Shown: piece by piece, positions 1-8,759 of the stretch
Position numbering within the stretch: the first letter of the stretch is position 1
How the letters are laid out: every line of letters begins with the position of its first letter
NCBI GenBank assembly: GCA_002783405.1
Contig: PFGG01000055.1
Coordinates: forward strand, 62,001-126,000
Length of the DNA stretch: 64,000 nucleotides
Origin: a bacterium (Candidatus Blackallbacteria) CG13_big_fil_rev_8_21_14_2_50_49_14
GTDB taxonomy: Bacteria > Cyanobacteriota > Sericytochromatia > UBA7694
Reading direction: 5' to 3'
Made by a program: the position numbers and the translations under genes
Notes under the pieces: model-generated
Databases searched by the model: none
What the model saw: only the letters and a program-made list of their open reading frames with translations
Told to the model about the DNA's origin: nothing

Positions 1-49
1 CGAGACAATGAATTTGTTCTAAGTTGAATTAAACAGCAAAGGAAAGAAA

Positions 50-970
50 ATGGTAACACTCTTGGAAAGAGCAACAGAAAATCTGGAAGCAGAAAAAATC
101 CATACGCAAGCCATGGAAAAACTGACTCAAGCCATGATTCAACAGTTTAAACACCCCCCTCCGCTGGAAGAAATTTATCAGGATCTCAACAAAGCCCTGC
201 GTCTGGATCCCCAAAATCCGGATCGCTCTGCTGGCATGGCTTATTTTCTGATCCTTATTGGCGCTTTGGATCAAGTGCCCAAGCATTTGGCCAAAGCCCT
301 TCGACTGAATCCAGAACATTCAATAGCACGGCAATTAGTGCAGGGTCTAAACGAACTCAAACAACAGGATCCGCTGGAAAAAAGACTGCTGGAAGTAGAG
401 GCCTTTCAACGCTGGCCCAGACCCCAAACGGCCTCCGAATACGATGATCTCTACGACGAAACGGAGCGCTTTATACGTCAAGAAGCTCTCTTCTATTTAC
501 AGGCTATGATTCCCCCTGAAGTCAATGTGGGGGAGTTAGAACAAAACCAAAGATCTTTTCTTGGGCTTTTACACGCGAGTGTTCAAAGTATCCAAGCCAA
601 ACTCGAGATCTTAGAAAGTGAATTTGAAGTGGATGCTCTGGAGCGAGAGTTGCGCCCTTTGAGCCAACTCAAAACCCGTTTTGAAAAAGTGGTAAACCAC
701 AATCTTGAGCTCATTTACTGGCAAGAACAGCTTCAATCCTTCCAAGAGATGGTTCACGGCGCTTTTGAAGAATTAAAACATTGGCCCAAAGGTCAAAGCT
801 TGGATAAAAAGTTTTCTGACCGTCTTGAAGCCCTCTACGATATCTGCGACCAATTGGCCGATGAATTAGACAGCTTGGCTCAACGCACCAGTATTGCTCC
901 GATTGAAAACCAATATGAAGCAGCCGTTCAAACTTTACAAAAGCTCCAAGATTCACTTGATGAATTTTAA
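50..970 (+). CDS. TPR and coiled-coil protein, family of unknown function
   Basis: The 306-residue protein has no signal peptide or membrane segment and is probably cytoplasmic. Residues about 40-110 form TPR-like helix pairs (two 'KALRL(D/N)P' turns). The rest is charged helix typical of coiled coil. The C-terminal two thirds align by eye with the protein at 52660-53493: both have an 'LYDE' segment, an 'EF-V/M-xxL' plus 'L-PL' segment and a C-terminal 'CDxxAD' helix. This makes a paralogous family. The start is ATG with an AAAGGAAAG purine stretch just upstream. The next gene is convergent, so it is probably monocistronic. The molecular function is not recognised; scaffolding through TPRs is only a guess. 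Confidence 0.75.
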   Translation: MVTLLERATENLEAEKIHTQAMEKLTQAMIQQFKHPPPLEEIYQDLNKALRLDPQNPDRSAGMAYFLILIGALDQVPKHLAKALRLNPEHSIARQLVQGLNELKQQDPLEKRLLEVEAFQRWPRPQTASEYDDLYDETERFIRQEALFYLQAMIPPEVNVGELEQNQRSFLGLLHASVQSIQAKLEILESEFEVDALERELRPLSQLKTRFEKVVNHNLELIYWQEQLQSFQEMVHGAFEELKHWPKGQSLDKKFSDRLEALYDICDQLADELDSLAQRTSIAPIENQYEAAVQTLQKLQDSLDEF

Positions 971-997
971 AAAGCCCCTCTCAACAAAGTACTTTCC

Positions 998-1804
998 CTA
1001 GCGCCGAATACTCACATGCCACTTCGAAAAGATCTTCATAAAGACAGGATCTTTGAGGGCTTTGCGCATCACCTGATTGATCTGCTCTAAAAGCTCTTTG
1101 TTCTCAGCCTGAACCACGCCCACATAGGGGGTTTCTGGCGTGATTGGCTCTCCTGTCAGACGCAGGCCCGGCACCGTCCAAAGATACCAACCGGCCAGCG
1201 CCCGCTCACTGAGCACACCATTGAGACGTGACTGGGCCAAATCCTGAAACAGAGTTTCAGGCTCATCATAAGCCTGAACACCAATGCCTGCCTCTTTGAG
1301 ACGGTTGAGATCATCCAGCAGAATCTGAGAAACAGAATCACGGATCACCCCCACCTTTTTGCCTTTTAAATCAGAAAGATTATAGGTAAAGGTATCGGCT
1401 TTGCGTACCACCAGCTGCTGATAAGCGGTATAGTAATGCTCTGTAAACAAAAGGCCTGCGGGCAACTGGGGATTATTGGCCTCAGGCTTTTCAATCGCAT
1501 TCAAAGCCAGATCCACTTCTTTTTTTGAAACCGATTCCAGCAGTTTTTCCCAGGCCAGCTCTTTGATTTCAAGCTTTTTATTGAGCTTGCGCGCCAGATA
1601 GCGCACAATTTCAAACTCAAAACCGCCATAATTGTCTGAACTGGCTGTTTTCGCTGTGGGTTCGAGCTTATAAATAAATGGCTTGCCGATATTCGGATCC
1701 ATGCCCACCCTCAGCGTTTGGGAACGTTCCGCCACGTTCTGCCCAGGGCAGCCACTGATCAAGAACAAGAGCAGTGGCAGCCCCCACCGGAGCAGGCGCT
1801 TCAA
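998..1804 (-). CDS. Amino-acid-type periplasmic substrate-binding lipoprotein
   Basis: This is a 268-residue family 3 (PBP2-type) solute-binding protein. It opens with KR, a hydrophobic stretch and the lipobox LISGC, so it should be lipidated. The mature part has the two-lobed pattern seen in amino-acid ABC receptors: an early 'GGFEFEIV' strand, 'LKGKKVGVI' in the middle and a C-terminal 'W' helix. The start is TTG and overlaps the alaS stop (TTGA arrangement), so it is translationally coupled to alaS. No permease or ATPase lies nearby, so it is either an orphan receptor or uses a transporter encoded elsewhere. The ligand is not predictable. Confidence 0.82.
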   Translation of the reverse strand: MKRLLRWGLPLLLFLISGCPGQNVAERSQTLRVGMDPNIGKPFIYKLEPTAKTASSDNYGGFEFEIVRYLARKLNKKLEIKELAWEKLLESVSKKEVDLALNAIEKPEANNPQLPAGLLFTEHYYTAYQQLVVRKADTFTYNLSDLKGKKVGVIRDSVSQILLDDLNRLKEAGIGVQAYDEPETLFQDLAQSRLNGVLSERALAGWYLWTVPGLRLTGEPITPETPYVGVVQAENKELLEQINQVMRKALKDPVFMKIFSKWHVSIRR

Positions 1805-4389
1805 ATACCCGCCCCCAGCAAATACTCGTGCAGGGCCGATGCCAGTTTTTCCAAGCCCTCGGGGTCTGTTCCGCCACCGGCTTGGGCAAACTCAGGCTTA
1901 CCGCCGCCACGGGCCCCAACCAAGGGCCCCAAAGCCTTAATAATCGCACCGGCCTGCACCCCAGCCTGAACCATCGTGGTTGAAACACGGGCCACCAAAT
2001 TGACCTTACCGGCGACTTCAGCCCCCAGCACGACAATACTTTGGGCTTTGCGTCCACAGAGGGCATCTGCGATCTGTTTCAAGGCCTCGGCATCGGGCAC
2101 ATCGACACGGGCCACCAAGACCTGGGCCTGATTGTGCTCCTTAAAGTTGGCTGCCAATTCTTCAACCTGCAAAAGCGCCATTTTGCCCTTGAGTTGTTTG
2201 AGTTCTTTGTCTTGATTGCGCAAAGCTTCCTGTAATTTGCTTAAACGTCCTGGAATTTCGGCAAAAGGTACTTTTAACTCACGAGCCAAAGCCTTGAGCA
2301 AGTCTTCATTCTGGCGCGCGTAGCGATAGGCGGCAAGGCCAGCCACAGCCGTAATACGGCGAACACCGGCAGAAATAGCCTCTTCAGAAATGACCTTAAA
2401 GGAGCCAATCGTCCCCGTCGCAGGCACATGGGTGCCCCCACAGAACTCCATGCTGTAGTCGCCCATGCCAATCACACGTACCACATCCCCGTATTTTTCG
2501 CCAAACATGGCCACGGCACCGCTTTTACGCGCTTCCTCAATCGGCAACACCTGGGTTTGCACCGCGTGATTGAGCATAATCTGGGCATTGACGATTTCTT
2601 CAACCTTTTGAATTTCTTCAGCGCTCATGGCCCGGTTGAAATTGAAGTCAAAACGGGTTTGCAAATGGGTGACTTCTGAACCGGCCTGCTTAACCTGATC
2701 TCCCAGCACATCTTTCAGCGCCTGGTGCATCAGGTGGGTTACCGAGTGATGTTTCATAGTTTCCCGGCGGGTGCTCTGTTCCACCTGGCATTGCACCTGA
2801 ATCTGAGGTTGAAGCATGCTGAATTCATCGCCGCGAATCACGTGCACGAAGACCTCACCGACCTTTTGCACATCGACCACTTCAAAGCTATGTGCGCCAG
2901 CGAGAATCACGCCATGATCGCTGACCTGGCCACCACTTTCCGCATAAAAGGGCGTGCGGTTCAGCACCAGGCGACGCAGTTCATGGGTATTGCTTTCAAG
3001 ACAGGCCAAAATTTCAGCCGAGCTGTTCAGTTCCTGATAGCCTGTAAATTCAGTCGCGGGAAAACCCACCACATGGGCCCCAATATCCAAATTGGAACGG
3101 GAGGCTGCACGGGCCCGTTCAACCTGTTCCTGCATCGCAGCCTTATAACCGGGCAGGTCAACCTGCAAGCCCTGTTCTTGGGCAATTTCCTGAGTCAGTT
3201 CCAACGGAAAGCCATAGGTATCATAAAGTTCAAAGGCCACCTGGCCCGGAATCACCAGGGAAGTGAGGCCAGCCAAGGCTTCTTCAAGTTTTTTCACGCC
3301 CCGGCCCAGGGTACGCAGAAAACGCTCTTCTTCAATTTGAATGCTTTCACGGATCTGTTCCTGCTTTTCTTTGAGCGTGGGATAAATGGGGTAAAGCTCC
3401 ACAATCGTCGGTAGCAGGGTATATAAAAAGGGCTCATTGATCCCAATAAAATGCCCAAAGCGAATCGCACGGCGCATAATCCGGCGCAAGACATAGCCTC
3501 GACCTTCGTTGCCAGGCTGTACGCCATCGGCAATCAGCATGGCACTGGCACGGCTGTGATCTGCAATCACCTGCAAAGCCGTGGTATAGCGGGGATTGTT
3601 CTCCATGCCTTCAGCGGCCAGGGGTTTGACTTTTTCAATAATGGCCTGAAGCAAATCGGTTTCATAATTGGTGGGTTTGCCCTGCACCACCGAGGTAATG
3701 CGCTCCAGCCCCATGCCGGTATCAATATTCTTGGCGGGCAGGGGCTCCAGCGAACCGTCGGCCATGCGGTTAAACTCCATGAAGACCAGATTCCAGACTT
3801 CAAGAAAACGCACATCGTCATCATCGCCGGGCAGCAGGCCTTTATCCAGGTGCTCACCCATATCATAATAAATTTCGGTACAGGGGCCACAGGGCCCCGT
3901 TTCGCCAGCGGCCCAGAAATTGGTATCGTCGCCCCGACGTGAAATTCGTTCCACAGGGACACCGGCTTTTTCCTGCCAGATGCCAAAAGCTTCATCATCA
4001 TCGTTATAAACGGTGACATAGAGCTTTTCTTTGGGAATTTCAAGCACGCCGGTGAGAAACTCCCAAGCCCAGGGGATCACCTCTGCTTTGTAATAATCCC
4101 CAAAGGAAAAATTACCCAGCATCTCGAAGAAAGTATGGTGGCGCGCGGTAAAGCCCACATTGTCGAGGTCGGTGGTGCGGAAGCATTTTTGATAGGTCGT
4201 GACCCGACTGTGGGTGGGTTTTTCGGTGCCAAACATAATCGGTTTGAATTGCAGCATCCCCGCCGTGGTCAGCAAAACCGTGGGGTCGTTATAGGGCACC
4301 AGAGGAGAACTGGGTAAATGAGCATGCCCCTTATTTTTAAAATATTCAATAAATTTCTGGCGAATTTCAGCGCCTGTCAGTGTTTTCAT
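1801..4389 (-). CDS. alaS: Alanine--tRNA ligase
   Basis: AlaRS charges tRNA-Ala. The 862-residue length fits the usual 860-880. In order there is the class II catalytic core (N-terminal 'LTTAGMLQFKP', 'RHHTFFEMLGNFSFGDYYK'), the editing domain with the zinc-binding HHSVTH motif and the later CGGTH motif, and the C-Ala/DHHA1 tail with a 'GARGGGKPEFAQAGG' signature. The ATG start follows a GAGGT Shine-Dalgarno by 8 nt. It is the first gene of a two-gene unit with the overlapping binding-protein gene. It looks complete and functional. Confidence 0.98.
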   Translation of the reverse strand: MKTLTGAEIRQKFIEYFKNKGHAHLPSSPLVPYNDPTVLLTTAGMLQFKPIMFGTEKPTHSRVTTYQKCFRTTDLDNVGFTARHHTFFEMLGNFSFGDYYKAEVIPWAWEFLTGVLEIPKEKLYVTVYNDDDEAFGIWQEKAGVPVERISRRGDDTNFWAAGETGPCGPCTEIYYDMGEHLDKGLLPGDDDDVRFLEVWNLVFMEFNRMADGSLEPLPAKNIDTGMGLERITSVVQGKPTNYETDLLQAIIEKVKPLAAEGMENNPRYTTALQVIADHSRASAMLIADGVQPGNEGRGYVLRRIMRRAIRFGHFIGINEPFLYTLLPTIVELYPIYPTLKEKQEQIRESIQIEEERFLRTLGRGVKKLEEALAGLTSLVIPGQVAFELYDTYGFPLELTQEIAQEQGLQVDLPGYKAAMQEQVERARAASRSNLDIGAHVVGFPATEFTGYQELNSSAEILACLESNTHELRRLVLNRTPFYAESGGQVSDHGVILAGAHSFEVVDVQKVGEVFVHVIRGDEFSMLQPQIQVQCQVEQSTRRETMKHHSVTHLMHQALKDVLGDQVKQAGSEVTHLQTRFDFNFNRAMSAEEIQKVEEIVNAQIMLNHAVQTQVLPIEEARKSGAVAMFGEKYGDVVRVIGMGDYSMEFCGGTHVPATGTIGSFKVISEEAISAGVRRITAVAGLAAYRYARQNEDLLKALARELKVPFAEIPGRLSKLQEALRNQDKELKQLKGKMALLQVEELAANFKEHNQAQVLVARVDVPDAEALKQIADALCGRKAQSIVVLGAEVAGKVNLVARVSTTMVQAGVQAGAIIKALGPLVGARGGGKPEFAQAGGGTDPEGLEKLASALHEYLLGAGI

Positions 4390-4419
4390 GAAAGCTTACC
4401 TCGCATCACAGTACAGCCC

Positions 4420-4425
4420 AGTATA
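4420..4425 (-). promoter_or_regulatory. Candidate -10 element for alaS
   Basis: On the minus strand the hexamer TATACT lies about 30 nt before the alaS ATG. No convincing -35 hexamer sits at 17 nt, so this is a weak call. I saw no T-box-like leader in the roughly 250 bp upstream of alaS. Confidence 0.35.
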
Positions 4426-4577
4426 CCACCCGCATTTGACTCAGCAGAATAGGATGGAATCTGGGCACAAGGTTAGAAAGAAGGCAAAATCAACCCGGCA
4501 GGCCCCTTCAGACGCAGGAAAAAGCGCTTGGCTTGGGCCAAAGTCTGATCAGGAACCAAGAGCATAGGCAATCTGCA

Positions 4578-4609
4578 GCCAGCCATCGGGCAGCTGCCCG
4601 ATGACTGGC
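4578..4609. repeat. 32-bp near-perfect inverted repeat without loop
   Basis: Two 16-nt arms pair with one mismatch. The central 18 bp (4585-4602, core CGGGCAGCTGCCCG) plus one flanking pair are fully palindromic. It lies between the 3' end of the DUF2202 lipoprotein gene and the alaS start. No T-run follows it on either strand, so it is not a standard intrinsic terminator. It could be a protein-binding site or a processing hairpin. The 4390-4637 gap also holds an untranslatable-looking minus-strand frame (4473-4586) for which I have no support as a gene. Confidence 0.6.
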
Positions 4610-4637
4610 ACGAAAAGAGTTTAGCAGAAATCAAACC

Positions 4638-5369
4638 TTAGCCCCCACTGCCCCGTTCAACAGCGCTCTGGGCAATCTGATCAAATTCAGCCTGACTCAA
4701 ATGTTTAGCAGTATAGGTGCCTCCCGCTGCTTTCAAAGCTTTTGAAAAAGCACGCAGATGGTTGCGCGATCCTCTTTCCAGCTCTTGATAAACCAAGCGG
4801 ATATCATCCTGATCGACAGCCCCCAGCTGGGTTTTCAGATCGGCAAGATCCAGCTCTTCAATTTCAAGCCCGACCTGAAGCGCGGCGAGATAGGAAGCTT
4901 TGCCCTGTGCCACCAGCGTATCATACAGGCTTTGCAGAGCAGGCGCTGTAAATTTACCAGCTTCTTTCAAGGCCGGATCAACCACCTGATAACGTTCAAG
5001 CAATTGCCTAACAGATTCAGTATGGGTGGCTTCACTGCCTGAAATATTCTGAAAGGTTTGGCTTTGACTGCTCCAAGAGGCAGCTAAGACCGCATAAACC
5101 TCTTGAGCCAGTTTTTCTTCTTCCCGCATTTGCAGCAAGCCTGCCTTTTCAGCCTCAGACAGATCGGACTTGGGCATCTGGGTCAGGGCCTGATTGAGCA
5201 GATTGTCTACCAACTGGGTATTGCCTTCACTGTCGACTTTGACAAAGGGATTTTTACTGTTGAGGGTTGCATTTTGACTGGGGGCAGCAGCATTGGGGCC
5301 TGCACCGGCCCCCACAGAACAAGCACTCAAAAGCAGAAGGGGTAAAATGAATTTAAATGTGTTGAACAT
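4638..5369 (-). CDS. DUF2202 ferritin-like lipoprotein
   Basis: This 243-residue protein has a lipobox signal (LLLLSAC) and a Gly/Ala/Asn-rich linker, then a DUF2202 domain from about residue 80. DUF2202 is a four-helix ferritin-like fold. Putative di-metal ligands are visible in REEEKLA, SEATHTE, LEIEELDL and ELERGSRNHLRAF, i.e. the paired Glu and Glu-x-x-His pattern. The biochemical role of the family is not settled. It is the second gene of an operon with a paralogue 19 nt upstream (5389-5997), with an AAGGA Shine-Dalgarno before the ATG. The lipid anchor distinguishes it from its soluble partner. Confidence 0.85.
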   Translation of the reverse strand: MFNTFKFILPLLLLSACSVGAGAGPNAAAPSQNATLNSKNPFVKVDSEGNTQLVDNLLNQALTQMPKSDLSEAEKAGLLQMREEEKLAQEVYAVLAASWSSQSQTFQNISGSEATHTESVRQLLERYQVVDPALKEAGKFTAPALQSLYDTLVAQGKASYLAALQVGLEIEELDLADLKTQLGAVDQDDIRLVYQELERGSRNHLRAFSKALKAAGGTYTAKHLSQAEFDQIAQSAVERGSGG

Positions 5370-5388
5370 GAGAGATTCCTTTTCTGTT

Positions 5389-5997
5389 TTAAAATGAAGC
5401 GCGACCCGGTCCGCGCCGGTGAGCCTGGGCCAGGGCCTGATCGAATTCCTGCTGAGACAGATGTTTGGGCGTATAGGACACCCCCTGGGCCTGCAAAGCC
5501 CGATAAAAAGCTTGTAAATGATGCGAAGAGGCCTGAATCAACTGGCCCGCAACCAGAGTTTCAAAAGCGTCTTGCGTTTGTGCCTGCCAAACTTTGAGAT
5601 CGGCAAGATCTCTTTCCTCAATTTCAAGTCCCACCGCCAGCGCAGCGGGCAATGAGACCTCACCTGCTTTTTTGAATGCCTGATACACCGCTTGCAGTTG
5701 GGCCGTTGAAAACTTACCGAACTCAAGTTTCAGGCTGGGATCTTTCAGTTGGCGGGCCTGTAAAACAGAGCGCATACGTTGCAAATGGCGACTTTCAGCC
5801 GCTTGAATATTGAAAAAGACCCGATGGTTCCACTTTTGGCCGAAAGAGAGGTAAAGATCATGGGCCAATTTTTCTTCTTCGGTCAGATGAATCAAAGACA
5901 CGGTTGCGGGTGCTTGATTTTGGCTATAGCTCGGCAGGGTCGTCAAACCTGCTGTCAGCAAAAGGCTGAGAAAGACGGTCGCGTGTTTGAATTTCAT
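5389..5997 (-). CDS. DUF2202 ferritin-like secreted protein
   Basis: This 202-residue DUF2202 protein has a Sec signal peptide of type I (cleavage likely after the SYS region near residue 25) and no lipobox. Ferritin-like metal-ligand segments are TEEEKLAHD, AAESRHLQRM, LEIEERDL and the C-terminal QASSHHLQAFYRAL. The classical Glu of the last helix is replaced here by Ser/Gln-rich sequence, which may weaken one metal site. It is the first gene of a two-gene DUF2202 operon. An AGGTGA Shine-Dalgarno and a well-formed promoter precede it. It probably acts in the periplasm; a role in metal or redox stress is inferred only from the fold. Confidence 0.84.
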   Translation of the reverse strand: MKFKHATVFLSLLLTAGLTTLPSYSQNQAPATVSLIHLTEEEKLAHDLYLSFGQKWNHRVFFNIQAAESRHLQRMRSVLQARQLKDPSLKLEFGKFSTAQLQAVYQAFKKAGEVSLPAALAVGLEIEERDLADLKVWQAQTQDAFETLVAGQLIQASSHHLQAFYRALQAQGVSYTPKHLSQQEFDQALAQAHRRGPGRASF

Positions 5998-6019
5998 GGT
6001 TAATCACCTCTTTAAATAT

Positions 6020-6061
6020 ATTATACCCCATATAGTATATTCAAATTGATCTTTATCAATT
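6020..6061 (-). promoter_or_regulatory. Promoter and palindrome for the DUF2202 operon
   Basis: On the minus strand TTGATA (6059-6054) and TACTAT (6037-6032) are 16 nt apart, and a second perfect TATAAT lies at 6025-6020. The -35 sits inside a perfect inverted repeat, AATTGAT-4nt-ATCAATT (6044-6061). That position suits a repressor or activator site. The repeat is vaguely Fur-like in AT content but does not match a Fur box closely. Confidence 0.55.
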
Positions 6062-6078
6062 CAGAGGTTTAGACTCAG

Positions 6079-6109
6079 AAAAAAAAACAAAAAGGCCCCC
6101 GTAGGGGCC
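6079..6109 (-). terminator. Rho-independent terminator
   Basis: On the minus strand a GGCCCC/GGGGCC hairpin with a short loop (6094-6109) is followed by a T-rich run broken by a single G. It lies about 35 nt after the stop of the exported phosphatase-fold gene and should end that transcript before the DUF2202 promoter. Confidence 0.85.
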
Positions 6110-6141
6110 AAGCGTAGTAGGAAAGAGTCGAAAAAAGAGGA

Positions 6142-7167
6142 CTAACGATCGGAACGAATATTCAAATCAACCGTAACTGGAATATGATCGGAAGCATTGT
6201 AGAAATACAATTTTTGCCATTGCTCTCCCTGTTTGAAGGGCTTGTACAATCTGACAGATTTGGGCACATATTCATTCATCATGCTCCGTGACAGCAGCAG
6301 ATAATCAATACGGGAACGGTATTGTTTGGGGTGATAGGTATAAACCTCGGGGCCATTGCCCAAATCCTGCTGAATCACATCGGTCAGGCCCAAACCACTG
6401 ACTTGAGGATTCACCAAGGGTTGAACAGGCTTGGCATTGGGAGCATCATTAAAATCACCCATCAGAATAAAGTTTTCACGGGGATTGGCCTGCTGAAAAT
6501 CAGCAATGATTTTTTGCGCAGCACGGGCCTCGGCCTCACGACGCACATCAGCAACCGCCCCACCATGATGTGATTTCAAATGCCCCACAAAAACCGTAAA
6601 GGCATAGTTATTCGGGCCTTGAATGCGCACTTGGAGTAAATCACGGCTGAAACCCACAGGTTGGGGCTCACCCGGCACAGGAAAACGCAGATCTTTGTGT
6701 GAAATCACAGAGGTAATCGGATAACGGCTGAACAGTGCAACGTCGATACCACGGGTATCATTGCCTTCGACCAATACCACTTCACGGTAGCCCATATCGG
6801 CCAGATATTGATCACGGAAATGGGCGAGAGTGTCTTTTGACTCAACCTCTTGCAGACCCATCACATCTGCATTGATATCGTGCATGGATTCACCCAGGGC
6901 AATCAGCTCTTTTTGAGGTTTGGCAGTCTCTTTTTCTTTGCCGGGGTTTTGTACACCATCAAAGAGATTGCGAATATTATAGGTTGCAATCCGAAGCGAA
7001 CCGGGTTGACGCCCAGGGGCTGCAGCAGGAGAAGCGGCATTGGCGCGCACCATCATGGGGCCAGCAACAGCCTGACGGGTCATTAAAGCAGAAGAAAGGG
7101 GCGCACTTTGACCACACGCCGTCAGCAAAAGCAAACCTGAACACAAAGCAGAAATAAATTTAGTCAC
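6142..7167 (-). CDS. Exported endonuclease/exonuclease/phosphatase-family protein
   Basis: This 341-residue EEP-fold hydrolase has a lipobox (LLLLTAC) and so should be a lipoprotein. Catalytic motifs in order are ATYNIRNLFDG (Asn), LQEVES (metal-binding Glu), GHLKSHHGG (His), ILMGDFNDAP (Asp/Asn) and the C-terminal ASDHIPV (Asp-His pair). The family includes secreted DNases, phosphoesterases and sphingomyelinase-like enzymes. The substrate cannot be chosen from sequence, though the 'NIRNLFDG' opening resembles secreted nuclease-type members. The start is GTG with an AGAGGA Shine-Dalgarno 8 nt upstream. It is monocistronic, with its own terminator. Confidence 0.85.
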   Translation of the reverse strand: MTKFISALCSGLLLLTACGQSAPLSSALMTRQAVAGPMMVRANAASPAAAPGRQPGSLRIATYNIRNLFDGVQNPGKEKETAKPQKELIALGESMHDINADVMGLQEVESKDTLAHFRDQYLADMGYREVVLVEGNDTRGIDVALFSRYPITSVISHKDLRFPVPGEPQPVGFSRDLLQVRIQGPNNYAFTVFVGHLKSHHGGAVADVRREAEARAAQKIIADFQQANPRENFILMGDFNDAPNAKPVQPLVNPQVSGLGLTDVIQQDLGNGPEVYTYHPKQYRSRIDYLLLSRSMMNEYVPKSVRLYKPFKQGEQWQKLYFYNASDHIPVTVDLNIRSDR

Positions 7168-7340
7168 AATACTTATCCTCTACGCGTTTTATATAATCAA
7201 GTTGTAGAGCAAATAGCCTGCAAATATTCTTAGGTTTTAGTTATTGTTAAGATAATTATTGGTTAAATCATATCATCGCAAAGAAAAACAGAGTTCTGAA
7301 AGGCCTGAATTTTCTCAGAATCAGCTGCGTGCTGAAGGCC

Positions 7341-8699
7341 CTATCCCAAAATTCGGCGAATTTCTTCTGCCACGTTCTCTTCACGTACCAAGGTCAGACG
7401 ACCGGCTTCCACCACGGTTTCCCCCCCCACAAAAACCGCCTGTATCGCTTCAGCGGGCCAGGCTGAAAAAATCAATTGGTTTAATACGGCTGTTTCTACT
7501 TCTTCAGCATAGGCCGCAGGTAAAAGCGAAGGATGCTCTAAATTCACAGCCAGAAAGTCTGCTGCCATGCCCGGCTGAAGCTCTCCCACGGGCAAGCCCA
7601 AAACCTTACCACCATTGAGATGCAACATGCGGTACAAGCTGCGCGCTGCGGGAATACAGCCCATGGCCAAATTCTGGGTGCGCTGTAAATACTCAACCGT
7701 GCGTGCCTCGGCAAAGAGATCGGTCTGAATATTGGCATCGGTTCCCAAACCGACAGTGACGCGTCGGCGAACCCAGCCGGCAATATCTGCAATGCCATCG
7801 CCCAAAGCCATATTGGTAAGCGGGTTATAGGCAATCGAAGCATGTTTTGCTGCCACCCGATCCTTATCGGCTTCGTTCAGCCAAATCGCGTGAACCAAAA
7901 CCGTACGCTCGTCTAAAACCCCCAACTGATCAAGCGCTCCGACAGGGGTTGTACCGTAGCGCTCCTGGGCCAATTGCAGATCGCTTTGTTGCTCAGCCAG
8001 ATGAATATGCCAGGGCGTATCCAACTCTTCAGCCAGTGCTGCTGCCGCCTGAATCAAATCAGGCGAAGCGCCGTGTAAGGAATGGGGAGCAGGCAGAACA
8101 GAAACTCTTGCATGTTTCTGATACTGAAGTGCCAATTGACGGGTCTGCTCTATGGCCTGTTGCCAAGGCTCCTTGAAACGCTTCTGGCCTTCTTTTTCGC
8201 CCTGATCATACAGGGCTCTGACCAATGAAATTCTCAGCCCCAGATCGCGGGCAGCCTGAAGTACAGCCTGTACATTGCGTTGACGGCTGGAAGAGCCGTC
8301 GGGCAAATTGTTCAGATAAAAGAACTCGCCCACCGTGGTAATTCCCTGCTTGAGCATCTGGCTAAACACCAGCAAAGCCGAAGCATAGAGCGTATCTTCA
8401 TCTTGCGCCAAGACCAAGGGATAAAGAAAGCGATCGACCCAATCCTGAAAATGACGAGGTTGCCCGGTGGTAGGTCGCAATAAAACCTGAAAGGCATGGC
8501 TGTGGGTATTCACGCAGCCGGGCAGAATCAGCGCTTGGGGAAAATTCAGTTCTTCTTCAAATTCAATCTGACGATGCAGAGCATCGGCCTCCGCTGACGT
8601 GCAAATCCGCTCAATCAAACCCCGCTCATTCACCAAGAGACAATGATCACTCAGCCAAGTGGTTCCGGTATCTATGTATTTACTGTTGATTCGTTTCAT
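7341..8699 (-). CDS. Amidohydrolase, formimidoylglutamate/guanine deaminase-like
   Basis: This is a 452-residue metal-dependent hydrolase of the TIM-barrel amidohydrolase superfamily, cytosolic. Visible metal and catalytic residues are H66-x-H68 in 'NTHSHAFQ', the His of 'HIHLAEQ', the His of 'VLVHAIW' and the Asp of 'GLGTDANIQTD'. The spacing 'THSHAFQ...GEFFYLNN...PAPHSLHG...HLAEQ' is close to HutF-type formimidoylglutamate deiminases; 8-oxoguanine/guanine or S-adenosylhomocysteine deaminases are alternatives. No other histidine-degradation gene is adjacent, so the substrate stays open. An AAAGG Shine-Dalgarno precedes the ATG, and the next gene is divergent. Confidence 0.8.
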   Translation of the reverse strand: MKRINSKYIDTGTTWLSDHCLLVNERGLIERICTSAEADALHRQIEFEEELNFPQALILPGCVNTHSHAFQVLLRPTTGQPRHFQDWVDRFLYPLVLAQDEDTLYASALLVFSQMLKQGITTVGEFFYLNNLPDGSSSRQRNVQAVLQAARDLGLRISLVRALYDQGEKEGQKRFKEPWQQAIEQTRQLALQYQKHARVSVLPAPHSLHGASPDLIQAAAALAEELDTPWHIHLAEQQSDLQLAQERYGTTPVGALDQLGVLDERTVLVHAIWLNEADKDRVAAKHASIAYNPLTNMALGDGIADIAGWVRRRVTVGLGTDANIQTDLFAEARTVEYLQRTQNLAMGCIPAARSLYRMLHLNGGKVLGLPVGELQPGMAADFLAVNLEHPSLLPAAYAEEVETAVLNQLIFSAWPAEAIQAVFVGGETVVEAGRLTLVREENVAEEIRRILG

Positions 8700-8759
8700 G
8701 GTACACCTTTGTTTGCATCCGAGTGCATTTCATTCTAACGCAGAACGAAGGAGACGCTT

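Noticed and set aside
971-997. Terminator between the first two genes
   Set aside because: No convincing stem is present in the 27-bp gap.
4473-4586. 38-codon minus-strand frame near the palindrome
   Set aside because: It starts inside the palindrome, lacks a ribosome site, and resembles no family.
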